A stretch of DNA of 64,000 nt from Arthrobacter luteolus NBRC 107841. Lineage in GTDB: Bacteria; Actinomycetota; Actinomycetes; Actinomycetales; Micrococcaceae. Under the pieces are notes generated by a model, which worked only from the letters and a program-made list of their open reading frames with translations, searched no databases and was not told where the DNA came from. The first letter of the stretch is position 1; every line of letters begins with the position of its first letter. The translations under genes and the position numbers were made by a program. Below, piece after piece: positions 1-7,991 of the stretch. The stretch covers positions 806,001 to 870,000 of the forward strand of contig NZ_BCQM01000001.1 of assembly GCF_001552075.1 (NCBI RefSeq). The letters run 5' to 3'.

Positions 1-859
1 TGCGCAGGTTCTCACCGTTGGGCCGGATGAACAGGAAACGGTAGGTGACGCCGAGCCGGCGGGCCCGCCGGCGGGTGGCGGCACTCAAACCCCGGATTGC
101 CAGCTTCACCAGCGGGTTGGCTCCGGCCTGGGTTGCGAAGGCGGGATCCGGAGGCCCGGTAATGCCGATGACGGTACCTCCAGGGCGGAGGACGCAGAGC
201 GACCGCTTCAAGGTTTCGCCGCCCTGCGTATCCAGCACGAGGTCAATGTTCGACAGCTTCTCAGTGAAGTCTTCGGTGCGGTAGTCGATGACGATGTCTG
301 CACCAAGTTCCCGCACGAACTCTGCGTTGGCGCTGTTGACGGTAGTGGCAACAACAGCTCCCAGATGCTTTGCCAGCTGGATCGCCACCGATCCGACTCC
401 GCCGGAGCCTCCGTGGATAAGAACGTTCTGCCCAGACTGCAGCTTGCCCATCTCTACCAGGCCTTGCCAAGCCGTCAGAGCGACCACCGGCAGTGCTGCT
501 GCTTCCACCACGTCCGTGGATTGCGGAATCAGGGCCAGATCGTCCTCCTGTACGGCGACGAATTCTGCAAAGGCTCCCATGCGGGCCTGATCCGGATAGG
601 CGAATACCTGCATGCCGGGTGTGAATTTGGAGGCTTTCGAGCCAAGAGCCACAACTTCCCCGGCAAACTCGCTGCCTAGGACCATGGGCAGCTTGAACGG
701 GAAGATCTGTCTAAATTCACCAGAGCGGAGCCGCTCATCACCGTGATTAATGCCCGCGGCGCGCATCCGCACCAGTACCTCGTGGTCCCCCAGCACCGGT
801 TCAGGCATGCTCACCTGGGTAATGGGTGCTCCGTATTTCTGGAGGACAAACGCCTTCAT
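1..859 (-). CDS. NADP-dependent quinone oxidoreductase-type protein (3' end outside window)
   Basis: A zinc-independent medium-chain dehydrogenase/reductase of the quinone oxidoreductase type, expected to reduce quinones or enones with NADPH in the cytoplasm. The reading frame opens with ATG at 859 and stays open to the window edge, about 286 residues. It begins MKAFVLQKYG, shows the substrate-domain core around residues 50-75, and has the nucleotide-binding motif GGSGGVGSVAIQLAKHLGA in mid-protein. It lacks the structural zinc cysteines of true alcohol dehydrogenases. It diverges from the HxlR regulator that starts at 986, with an inverted repeat between them. This is the same layout as the QorR-qor2 pair of Corynebacterium glutamicum. 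The C-terminus lies beyond the window. Confidence 0.85.
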   Translation of the reverse strand, partial: MKAFVLQKYGAPITQVSMPEPVLGDHEVLVRMRAAGINHGDERLRSGEFRQIFPFKLPMVLGSEFAGEVVALGSKASKFTPGMQVFAYPDQARMGAFAEFVAVQEDDLALIPQSTDVVEAAALPVVALTAWQGLVEMGKLQSGQNVLIHGGSGGVGSVAIQLAKHLGAVVATTVNSANAEFVRELGADIVIDYRTEDFTEKLSNIDLVLDTQGGETLKRSLCVLRPGGTVIGITGPPDPAFATQAGANPLVKLAIRGLSAATRRRARRLGVTYRFLFIRPNGENLR

Positions 860-912
860 TCCTGCTCCTGTCATTCCGCGGACCTGGATGACTCTGATCG
901 GCGGCTACCTTG

Positions 913-970
913 GTGGTTGCATTGTGTTACCGGTTTGACCGTATAGAATCCAGTAACGAAATGCAACCAC
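913..970. promoter_or_regulatory. Inverted-repeat operator between oxidoreductase and HxlR genes
   Basis: Two 18-base arms, GTGGTTGCATTGTGTTAC (913-930) and GTAACGAAATGCAACCAC (953-970), are reverse complements at 16 of 18 positions with a 22-base spacer. A -10-like TAGAAT at 944-949 sits in the spacer, 16 bases after TTGTGT at 922-927. A bound dimer would therefore block promoters in both directions. The likely ligand is the HxlR protein encoded at 986, inferred from position and from known autoregulation of HxlR/DUF24 regulators. Confidence 0.7.
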
Positions 971-985
971 TTAGAAGGGGGCCAC

Positions 986-1399
986 ATGATCACGTCGCCT
1001 CGGTCCGACTGCCCGGTCAACCGTGCCCTTGAGATGATCGGTGACCAATGGAGCCTGGTGATCCTGCGGGATATCGCGGCCTACGATCGGCGAAGCTTCC
1101 GTGAGCTGTGCACCGCGAATGAAGAAGGGATCAGCGCCCCGGTATTATCGAGGCGGCTTGCCGACCTGACGAGGGCCGGTTTCCTTACTAAGGCCGATAC
1201 CTCACCCGGGAAGCAGGGCCAGTACTCGTTGACCGAGTTGGGCCTGCAGACGATCCCGCTGATGGTGGAGTTGGCGCGGCTCGGGGTTCTCCTGGACCCC
1301 GCGACAGCCCGGAATGCACCGGAGTTTGTGCACCCGTCGGGTGCCGGCGGCCTGGAGTCGGAAATCGGAGAGCTTCGCCGGCGGCATCTGGGCGGCTAA
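986..1399 (+). CDS. HxlR (DUF24) family transcriptional regulator
   Basis: A 137-residue winged-helix repressor of the HxlR/DUF24 family, usually a homodimer sensing quinones or thiol stress through an N-terminal cysteine. The family signature is visible: CPVNRALEMIGDQWSLVILRDI near residues 9-30 and the recognition region ISAPVLSRRLADLTRAGF. Cys9 is in the place of the redox-sensing cysteine of QorR, YodB and HypR; a second cysteine is at residue 42. The start has a good ribosome site (AGAAGGGGG, 6-7 bases before ATG). It is transcribed away from the oxidoreductase it probably represses. Redox sensing is inferred from family and context. Confidence 0.88.
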   Translation: MITSPRSDCPVNRALEMIGDQWSLVILRDIAAYDRRSFRELCTANEEGISAPVLSRRLADLTRAGFLTKADTSPGKQGQYSLTELGLQTIPLMVELARLGVLLDPATARNAPEFVHPSGAGGLESEIGELRRRHLGG

Positions 1400-1460
1400 A
1401 GGGAACCGGACGGTGGCCTGCCCAGGCACACGTCAGGAAGGGCTGGAAAGGAAATAGCCG

Positions 1461-2540
1461 TCAGGACAGTTCTGCGCGGCCGTGGCGCCAATAACCCATG
1501 AAGGCGACCTGCTTGCGGTCAATCCCGGCGTCACGGACCAGGTAGCGCCGCAGCCCGCGGACCACTGCGGCCTCACCGGCAATCCACGCGTAGAACGGCA
1601 GGGCGCCGGCCGGGGTGTTCGGGCTCGGTGAGTTCTCCACGACCTCCGGGGTCAGGCGGGCCGGGGTTTCCCACAGGATCGCCGAATCGATGTCCACTTC
1701 TTCGGGCTCCTGGCCGCGGCCGGGGGCTACGGTCGCCGGCGGAACACCGTCGGCGGTGCCGAGGCTCGCGTAGCCCGGGACAGCAACGGCTTCCCGGACA
1801 GCGGCCTCCAGGAGCTCTCCGTGGGGACGGCTTCCGCGCGGCAGCCAGGTGACGGTGACGCTGGAGGCGGTGCTGATCGGCTGGGCGTCGGCCTCGTCCG
1901 GGATTTCCAGCAGCGCGGAGCCGGTGATGCCTGCCGGCAGGTTCTCCAGGATGGACGCGACCGCAGGCACGGCGGTTTCGTCGCCTGCCAGCAGCACGTG
2001 CTGGGCCAGCCCGGGCCGCCACTCGATGCCGCCGTAGGATTCCGCCGTGACGCAGTGCACCGCATTGGGGCCGATGACGGTGACCCTATCGCCCGGCTGC
2101 GCCTCGGCAGCCCACTGGGACGCAGGTCCGCCCACACCGTCCGCATCGAAGTGAAGGACAAAGTCGACGTCGATTTCCGGCTGTGGGGCCGTGCAGCGTG
2201 AGGCGCGGACGGTGTAGGTCCGCATGGAGCCGCGCTGCTGCGCATCCATGGCGAGCCAGTTCTGGTACCAGCCGGCGTCGTCGCAGTTAAGTTCGGGGAG
2301 CGCCTGCCGGGTGCCATCCTCGGCGGTCGGCGGGATGACGACCTTGATCCGCAGGTCATCAGCTGGTCCCTGCACACCGAAGCTGCGCAGGCACTCTCCG
2401 CCAAACGTGATCCGCTGGAAGTTGGCGCTGAGCCGGCGGACGGAACGGACTTCGACATCGAAGGCGGTCACCGCGGCGTTGGCACCCTGGCGGCGGGGTT
2501 TTACTGCAGCTGCTGAGGTGCGGGTGCGTGTGCCGGTCAT
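1461..2540 (-). CDS. Siderophore-interacting protein (FAD-dependent ferric-siderophore reductase)
   Basis: A 359-residue flavoprotein of the SIP/ViuB family that reduces ferric siderophores in the cytoplasm to release iron. An N-terminal FAD-binding barrel carries the R-x-Y-T-x-R motif (RTYTVR, about residue 107), and the C-terminal NAD(P)H domain ends with the family-typical GYWRHGRAEL. It is longer than many SIPs (about 280 residues) because of an Ala/Pro-rich N-terminus and an insertion around residues 250-290. Its ATG overlaps the stop of the upstream ATPase gene (ATGA), so it is the last gene of the iron-uptake operon read from 5550 and shares the iron box at 5583-5601. Confidence 0.92.
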   Translation of the reverse strand: MTGTRTRTSAAAVKPRRQGANAAVTAFDVEVRSVRRLSANFQRITFGGECLRSFGVQGPADDLRIKVVIPPTAEDGTRQALPELNCDDAGWYQNWLAMDAQQRGSMRTYTVRASRCTAPQPEIDVDFVLHFDADGVGGPASQWAAEAQPGDRVTVIGPNAVHCVTAESYGGIEWRPGLAQHVLLAGDETAVPAVASILENLPAGITGSALLEIPDEADAQPISTASSVTVTWLPRGSRPHGELLEAAVREAVAVPGYASLGTADGVPPATVAPGRGQEPEEVDIDSAILWETPARLTPEVVENSPSPNTPAGALPFYAWIAGEAAVVRGLRRYLVRDAGIDRKQVAFMGYWRHGRAELS

Positions 2541-3424
2541 GAAGCTGCCTCCAGAGGATTGCGGTTGTCCGTGCGTGTGTCGTGCGGGTTGGGCAGGTAG
2601 CCGGTGGCCGGCGGCACCGGTTCGCGGTGTCTGCGGGAGTGGTGCCGGCCAACCGGAACCACCATGGGTGTCCCGGAGACCGGATCCGGGATCACCGAGG
2701 CATCCAGGCCAAAAACGTCGCGGACCAGTGCCGCGGTGACGATCGTTGCGGGATCCCCCTGCGCGGCGATCGCGCCGGCTTTCATCGCGATCAGGTGGTC
2801 GGCGTAGCGGGCTGCCAGGTTCAGGTCGTGCAGCACAATCACCACGGTGGTTCCGGACCGCCGGTTGAGGTCAGTCAGCAGGTCAAGGACCTCCACCTGG
2901 TGGGTGACGTCCAGGAAGGTAGTGGGTTCATCCAGCAGCAGGATGTCCGTTTCCTGGGCCAGCGCCATGGCGATCCAGACCCGCTGGCGCTGCCCGCCGG
3001 AGAGCTCATCGACGTCACGCCCCGCGAGCTCCAGCGTGCCGGTGGCTTCCAAAGCGGCTGCCACGGCTTCATCATCGCGGCTGTTCCACTGCCGGAACCA
3101 GCCCTGGTGCGGGTAGCGTCCACGGCCCACCAGATCGGCGACCGTAATACCGTCCGGCGCGTTGGGAGTCTGCGGGAGCAGGCCGAGCGTGCGGGCCACC
3201 TCGCGGCTGGGCAGCGCGTTGATGTCCCGGCCGTTCAGCTGCACGACGCCGGCGGCCGGCTTGAGCAGGCGGGCCAGGCCGCGGAGCAGGGTGGATTTAC
3301 CGCAGGCGTTGGCGCCGACGATGACGGTGATCCGCCCGGGAGGCAGCTCGACGCTGAGCCCGTCGACCACCTTCCGGTCTTCATAGGACAGGACCAGGTC
3401 CTGTGCTCCCAGTTTGTTCTGCAT
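2537..3424 (-). CDS. Ferric-siderophore ABC transporter ATP-binding protein
   Basis: A 295-residue ATPase of the FepC/FecE type that powers siderophore import through the two FecCD permeases encoded just upstream. Walker A is GANACGKST (about 38-46), the signature is LSGGQRQR, and Walker B is ILLLDEPTTFLD followed by the switch histidine in VLHDLNLAARYAD. The C-terminus runs about 30 residues past the usual end in a His/Arg/Pro-rich tail that overlaps the start of the SIP gene. Only 3 bases separate it from the upstream permease stop, and translational coupling is likely. Confidence 0.94.
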   Translation of the reverse strand: MQNKLGAQDLVLSYEDRKVVDGLSVELPPGRITVIVGANACGKSTLLRGLARLLKPAAGVVQLNGRDINALPSREVARTLGLLPQTPNAPDGITVADLVGRGRYPHQGWFRQWNSRDDEAVAAALEATGTLELAGRDVDELSGGQRQRVWIAMALAQETDILLLDEPTTFLDVTHQVEVLDLLTDLNRRSGTTVVIVLHDLNLAARYADHLIAMKAGAIAAQGDPATIVTAALVRDVFGLDASVIPDPVSGTPMVVPVGRHHSRRHREPVPPATGYLPNPHDTRTDNRNPLEAAS

Positions 3425-3427
3425 GCT

Positions 3428-4492
3428 TTAGCCTCCTCGGCCAACACGGTTGGAGCTGACCAGCAGCCACAGCAGGAAGGGTGCGCCCAGCGCACCGGTG
3501 ACGACCCCCACCGGCAGGGAGGTGCCGGGCACCAGGTTGTGGCCTACGAAGTCGGCCGCGAGCAGGATGACAGCGCCGGTCAGGCCGGCGGCCGGCAGCG
3601 AAGCCCGCCCGCCCAGCAGCCGGCGGGAAATCGGCCCGGCGAGGAAGGCTACGAAGGCCACCGGTCCGGCAGCGGCGGTAGCCACCGCAGCGAGGCCGAC
3701 GCCGGTGAAGAGCAGGCCGGCGCGGGTAGCTTCCACGGGCAGCCCGAGCCCGGCGGCGAAGTCGTCCCCCAGCTCGAGAACCCGGAGCCGGCGGCCCAGC
3801 AGCACCGCGGCGGGCAGCAGGACCACCAGCGCCGCGGCCACAATCCCGGCGCGTTCCCAGGAGGCGGAGTTCAGGGAACCGGTGAGCCAGACCAGCGAAT
3901 CGGCGGCTGTCCGCACATCGGTGCGGGTGAGCAGGAAATTGACCACGGCCTGCAGTACAGCGGCGAACCCGACGCCGATCAGGACCAGCCGGGCTCCGGC
4001 CGCACCGCCCTTGCGGCTGAGCAGGAAGAGGGCGACGGCGACGGCGGTGGCTCCCAGCAGCGCCGCGGCGGAGACCGCTCCCCCGGTGGCACCGAAGACA
4101 ACCATGGCGGCCACGGCTGCGGCGCTCGCACCATAGCTGATGCCGATGATGTCCGGGCTGGCCAGCGGGTTCCGCAGCATGGTCTGGAAAAGATGCCCCG
4201 AGACACCGAACGCGATACCGATCAGGACGGCCGTCACGGCGCGCGGCAGCTTGCTCTCCATCACGATGAAGCTGGCGCCGGGGATCTTTTCCCCGCCCAG
4301 GATCCGGAAAAAGTCGGGGATGGTGACGGTGTAGTTCCCCAGCAGGACGTAGACGAAAAAGAGGACCACGACGGCGGCGGCCAGGGAGGCCAGCACCGCC
4401 CTGCGGCGGCGGCCGCTGCGGCGCCTGACATCACGGATGAGGGCGGCTGAGCCGGTGGTACGGTCCTGGCGCAGCACGGGAGCGGCGCTCAC
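3428..4492 (-). CDS. Iron-siderophore ABC permease, FecCD family (second subunit)
   Basis: A 354-residue polytopic membrane protein of the BtuC/FecCD family, usually about ten transmembrane helices, forming half of the siderophore channel. The family block RLPRAVTAVLIGIAFGVSG / NPLASPDIIGISYGA is present (here SKLPRAV), as is the C-terminal GPISRRLLGG...PAAGLTGA. The N-terminus has an arginine-rich cytoplasmic stretch before helix 1. The GTG start overlaps the stop of the upstream permease (GTGA), which supports a heterodimeric permease translated as a coupled pair. Confidence 0.93.
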   Translation of the reverse strand: MSAAPVLRQDRTTGSAALIRDVRRRSGRRRRAVLASLAAAVVVLFFVYVLLGNYTVTIPDFFRILGGEKIPGASFIVMESKLPRAVTAVLIGIAFGVSGHLFQTMLRNPLASPDIIGISYGASAAAVAAMVVFGATGGAVSAAALLGATAVAVALFLLSRKGGAAGARLVLIGVGFAAVLQAVVNFLLTRTDVRTAADSLVWLTGSLNSASWERAGIVAAALVVLLPAAVLLGRRLRVLELGDDFAAGLGLPVEATRAGLLFTGVGLAAVATAAAGPVAFVAFLAGPISRRLLGGRASLPAAGLTGAVILLAADFVGHNLVPGTSLPVGVVTGALGAPFLLWLLVSSNRVGRGG

Positions 4493-5550
4493 AGTTCTGC
4501 CAGCTTCCGCCGGCGGATGATGGCGATGAAGACGGGCGCGCCGATTACGGCGGTCATGATGCCGACCGGCACCTCGCCCGGGGGCAGGATCAGCCGGCCG
4601 ACGACGTCGGACACCAGCAGCAGCACGGGTGCGAGCACGGCGGAAAGCACCAGGATCCAGCGGTAGTCGGGGCCGGTCAGTCCGCGCACCAGGTGCGGGA
4701 TGACCAGGCCGAGGAACGCGATGGGCCCTGCGGCAGCCGTCGCGGCACCGCAGAGCAGCACCACGCCGACCGCCATGATGCCGCGGGAGAGGTTGACGTT
4801 CTGCCCCAGCCCGCGGGCGACGTCGTCGCCCAGGCTCAGGCCGTTCAGCAGCCGGCCCGATGCCAGGAGGATCGCTGCGCCCACGGCGAGGAAGGGAATC
4901 AGGGGAAGGAGGACGTCCCAGCCGCGGCCGGAGACGGTGCCGACCTGCCAGAAGCGGAAGGTATCCAGCGTCTGCCGGCTGCTGACCAGGATGGCGGAGA
5001 GCAGTGAGGTCAGCCCGGCGGTTAGTCCGGCACCGGCCAGCGCCAGCTTGACCGGAGTGGCACCCTCCCTGCCCAGCGACGCCACGGAATAGACAATCAG
5101 TGCGGCCACCGCGGTGCCGGCCAGGGCAAACCAGACGTAGCCGGTGAAGGAGGTGATTCCGAAGACGTAGATGGCGGTGACGACGGCGAAGGCCGCTCCC
5201 GCGTTGAGACCCATGATCCCCGGGTCTGCCAGCGGGTTGCGGGTCATACCCTGCAGCGCGGTTCCTGCCAGGCCGAGCGCTGCGCCGATAAGCAGGGCCG
5301 CGACGGTACGCGGAACCCGGCTCAGTACCACCGCGTGGTCGCCGTTGGCAGGGTCCGGGCTGGTGAGTGCCTGCAGCACGGTTTCCAGGGACAGCGGCCG
5401 GGCCCCGAGCGCTACGGAGGCGAAGGCAGCCAAGGCCAGGGCCAGCACTCCGGCGATCAACAGCCAGACGGGCGGCAGTTTGCGCGAACGCTTGCCGTGA
5501 GGCGCGTGGACGCCGGAAACAGGGGTGTGATTAACGGCCGTTGAGGTCAC
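4489..5550 (-). CDS. Iron-siderophore ABC permease, FecCD family (first subunit)
   Basis: A 353-residue FecCD/BtuC-type permease, first gene of the siderophore operon. It shows LSRVPRTVAALLIGAALGLAGTALQG, NPLADPGIMGLNAGA and the late motif GPIAFLGLVIPHLVRGLTG, all classic for this family. Translation starts at GTG 5550 behind a strong ribosome site (CAGGAGG about 7 bases upstream). The iron box at 5583-5601 lies just before it, so the four-gene operon should be repressed by iron-loaded DtxR/IdeR. The substrate-binding lipoprotein is not adjacent; the candidate is the gene ending at 11937. Confidence 0.93.
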   Translation of the reverse strand: MTSTAVNHTPVSGVHAPHGKRSRKLPPVWLLIAGVLALALAAFASVALGARPLSLETVLQALTSPDPANGDHAVVLSRVPRTVAALLIGAALGLAGTALQGMTRNPLADPGIMGLNAGAAFAVVTAIYVFGITSFTGYVWFALAGTAVAALIVYSVASLGREGATPVKLALAGAGLTAGLTSLLSAILVSSRQTLDTFRFWQVGTVSGRGWDVLLPLIPFLAVGAAILLASGRLLNGLSLGDDVARGLGQNVNLSRGIMAVGVVLLCGAATAAAGPIAFLGLVIPHLVRGLTGPDYRWILVLSAVLAPVLLLVSDVVGRLILPPGEVPVGIMTAVIGAPVFIAIIRRRKLAEL

Positions 5551-5582
5551 GGCAGCACCTCCTGAAGCCAGCGGAATTGAAC

Positions 5583-5601
5583 TTAAGTAAGGCTAACCTA
5601 C
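5583..5601 (-). promoter_or_regulatory. DtxR/IdeR iron box for siderophore permease operon
   Basis: TTAAGTAAGGCTAACCTAC matches the DtxR/IdeR consensus TTAGGTTAGGCTAACCTAA at 16 of 19 positions. It lies 33 bases before the GTG start at 5550, where a repressor would block transcription under iron sufficiency. Consensus is from established work on actinobacterial DtxR/IdeR. Confidence 0.85.
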
Positions 5602-5682
5602 GGCGAGTCAAATTAAGAAACAGTTCCATGCCGTATTAGACTGTCCCGCCTTCAGACCGTCCACCATCGGTGTTACGGGACC

Positions 5683-5713
5683 GCCGGTCCGGCGCTGGTG
5701 CTGCCGGACCGGC
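5683..5713 (-). terminator. Hairpin after glutathione transferase gene
   Basis: An 11-bp perfect stem (5683-5693 with 5703-5713) and 9-base loop lies about 20 bases past the stop of the transferase gene. No clear T tract follows, as is common in actinobacteria. Confidence 0.5.
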
Positions 5714-5731
5714 TGGCTGGCTGGCTGGGAC

Positions 5732-6796
5732 CTAGGCTCCGTGCCCCGGGGTGACTTCCTCGCCCGGGCGGACCGGGCCGGGAGGGGTCCCGTCGCCGAA
5801 GGGACGTCCGCCGAGGGCTTCCCGGCCGTGCGGGGTCAGCCACCCGGAGGTGTCCGGTCCGTCGGGGACGATCTGTGTGGGGTTCAGGTCCTCGTGCACG
5901 ATGTAGTAGTGCTGCTTGATCTGCACAAAGTCCACGGTGTCCCCGAAACCGGGTTTCTGGAAGAGGTCCCGGGCGTACCCCCAGAGGGCGGGCATCTCGG
6001 TGAGCTTGTTCCGGTTGCACTTGAAGTGGCCGTGGTAGACGGCGTCGAAGCGGACCAGGGTGGTGAACAGCCGGACGTCGGCTTCGGTGATGGTGTCACC
6101 GATCAGGTAGCGCTGTTTGGAGAGCCGGTCCTCCAGCCAGTCCATGGCCGTCCAGAGCCGTTCGTACGCGGCGTCGTAGGCTTCCTGCGATCCGGCGAAG
6201 CCGCAGCGGTAGACGCCGTTGTTCACTTCGGTGAAGATGCGTTTGTTGACCTCGCGCATCTCCTCCAGATGCTCAGCCGGGAGCAGGTTGGGGGCGCCCT
6301 CGCGGTGGAATTCGGTCCACTCAGTGGAGAAATCCTCGGTGATCTGCGGGAAGTTGTTCGTCACCACGGCACCGGAGGGGATATCCACGACCGCCGGGAC
6401 GGTGATCCCGCGCGTGTAGCCGGGCACGCGGCGGAAGAATGCTTCCTGCAGGCGTTCGATGCCGAGCACCGGGTCCTTTCCGTCCGGGTCAAGGTCAAAG
6501 GTCCAGCTGCGCGAATCGTGGGTGGGGCCGGGCATTCCAAGGGAGATGGCATCCTCGAGACCCAGCAGGCGCCGGACGATGATGGTGCGGTTGGCCCAGG
6601 GGCAGGCGCGGGCGGCGATCAGCCGGTACCGGCCCGGCTCCACCGGGTAGCCGTCACGTGCGTCGCGGGTGATGCGCGTTTCGATGTAGTTGGTGTCCCG
6701 GGTGTATTCCTGCCCGCCGGATACGTAGGAGCCGCGGGTGCTGTAGTCCCCGCTGGCTGCCCCGGTGTCCGTTTCCTGCTTTGATGTGCCTGTCAT
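5732..6796 (-). CDS. Xi-class glutathione S-transferase-like (glutathionyl/mycothiol hydroquinone reductase)
   Basis: A 354-residue Xi-class (ECM4/YqjG) transferase, a family that reduces glutathionyl-hydroquinones. In actinobacteria, which use mycothiol, the physiological thiol is unsettled. The catalytic cysteine is in RACPWANR (Cys65), followed by the family blocks GMPGPTHDSRSWTF, VPAVVDIPSGAVVTNNFPQI and, in the helical domain, YLIGDTITEADVRLFTTLVRFDAVY. I chose ATG 6796 because GGAG sits 5 bases upstream; ATG 6811 is also possible. The upstream frame stays open through the divergent gene, but that is a high-GC shadow. Confidence 0.9.
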   Translation of the reverse strand: MTGTSKQETDTGAASGDYSTRGSYVSGGQEYTRDTNYIETRITRDARDGYPVEPGRYRLIAARACPWANRTIIVRRLLGLEDAISLGMPGPTHDSRSWTFDLDPDGKDPVLGIERLQEAFFRRVPGYTRGITVPAVVDIPSGAVVTNNFPQITEDFSTEWTEFHREGAPNLLPAEHLEEMREVNKRIFTEVNNGVYRCGFAGSQEAYDAAYERLWTAMDWLEDRLSKQRYLIGDTITEADVRLFTTLVRFDAVYHGHFKCNRNKLTEMPALWGYARDLFQKPGFGDTVDFVQIKQHYYIVHEDLNPTQIVPDGPDTSGWLTPHGREALGGRPFGDGTPPGPVRPGEEVTPGHGA

Positions 6797-6940
6797 ATCC
6801 GCTCCATCCATCAGCCGAATTGTTCCGTCTCCTTCCACGGTAACGCCCTTGCCCGGGGGTGCTGCTCCCGCTGTAGAGTCGTGGACCAGCAGCGCCGCCT
6901 GCGAGGTGCTGGTTTTTCTCGTTACTGAAGGGACATTGTG

Positions 6941-7978
6941 ATGCGTGTAGCCGTCATCGGAGCCACAGGAAATGTGGGGACCGCCGTCCTTCGCCGGCTT
7001 CAGGCCGCCCGGGCCGAACGCCCGGACGGCCTGGAGATCATCGGCGTCGCCCGCCGGATTCCGGCCCAGCCAACCGGCCCCTACGAGGGTGTCCAGTGGC
7101 ACAGCATCGACGTCGCGTCCAAGACCGGCCGGGACGAGCTGGCGGAGGTGCTCGACGGCGTTGATGCGGTGGTCCACCTGGTCTGGGCTATCCAGCCAAA
7201 CCGCGACGAGGCCGAACTGCACCGGATCAACGTGCACGGAACCGAAAACATGCTCTCTGCTGCCGCCGAGGCCGGTGTGCGCCAGGTGGTGTGCGCGTCC
7301 TCGGTGGGCGCCTACTCCCCCGCGCCCAAGGATTCCCTGACGGACGAATCCTGGCCGGCGCGCGGTATCGCCACGTCCCACTACAGCCGGCACAAGGGCG
7401 AGCAGGAGGAATTGCTGGACGACTTCGAACGGCGTTACCCGGAGATTCCCGTGGCCAGGCTGCGTCCGGGGCTGATTTTCCAGTCCGACGCCGGCAGCGA
7501 GATCGGGCGGTACTTCCTGGGTCCGCTGGTGCCCAGGTTCATCCTGAACCGACTGAGCCTGCCGCTGATTCCGCTGCCCGCCGAGTTTTCGTTCCAGGTG
7601 GTCCACGCCGATGACATGGCCGACGCCTACTGGCGGGTGATAGACCAGCGGGCCGAGGGCGCCTACAACATTGCCGCTGATCCGGTGATCACCCCCGAAC
7701 TGCTGGCCGGATTGCTGGGTGCCCGCAGAATCCTGAACGTTCCCGTTGGCCTGATCCGGGCCGTCGTAGCGCTCACCTGGGCGGCACGGCTCCAGGCGAC
7801 GGATCCGGGCTGGATTGATATGGCCGCCGGCGCTCCGCTCATGGACACCTCGCGTGCCCGGGAGGTGCTGGGCTGGGAGCCGCAGCGGTCTTCACTCCGC
7901 GCCTTCCAGGACGTCCTCGACGGGCTCAGCGAGCAGGCGGGCCTGCCGTCGTCGCCGCTGCTGGGGCCCGGCCGCTAG
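6941..7978 (+). CDS. NAD(P)-dependent epimerase/dehydratase-like SDR
   Basis: A 345-residue extended short-chain dehydrogenase with N-terminal Rossmann motif GATGNVGTAVLRRL (about residue 7) and the active-site pair S...YxxxK seen as CASSVGAYSP and YSRHK. The C-terminal part (HADDMADAYWRVI, REVLGWEPQRS) matches sugar-nucleotide epimerase folds, but the substrate cannot be read from sequence. A GTG directly precedes the ATG; I prefer ATG 6941 because GAAGGGA is 7 bases before it. It is followed 14 bases later by the DUF368 gene, so the two may be co-transcribed. Confidence 0.82.
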   Translation: MRVAVIGATGNVGTAVLRRLQAARAERPDGLEIIGVARRIPAQPTGPYEGVQWHSIDVASKTGRDELAEVLDGVDAVVHLVWAIQPNRDEAELHRINVHGTENMLSAAAEAGVRQVVCASSVGAYSPAPKDSLTDESWPARGIATSHYSRHKGEQEELLDDFERRYPEIPVARLRPGLIFQSDAGSEIGRYFLGPLVPRFILNRLSLPLIPLPAEFSFQVVHADDMADAYWRVIDQRAEGAYNIAADPVITPELLAGLLGARRILNVPVGLIRAVVALTWAARLQATDPGWIDMAAGAPLMDTSRAREVLGWEPQRSSLRAFQDVLDGLSEQAGLPSSPLLGPGR

Positions 7979-7991
7979 TAGCGTGGACTTG

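Noticed and set aside
2582-4450. 622-codon open frame on the + strand
   Set aside because: Antisense shadow of the ATPase and permease genes; rich in Gln, Gly, Asp and His with no family pattern, while the - strand genes have complete motifs.
5711-5727. Four GGCT units after the transferase gene
   Set aside because: A short simple repeat with no sign of function beyond chance in GC-rich DNA.
6812-7606. Open frame extending the glutathione transferase upstream to 624 codons
   Set aside because: The extension lies antisense to the SDR gene and the ribosome site supports a start near 6796.
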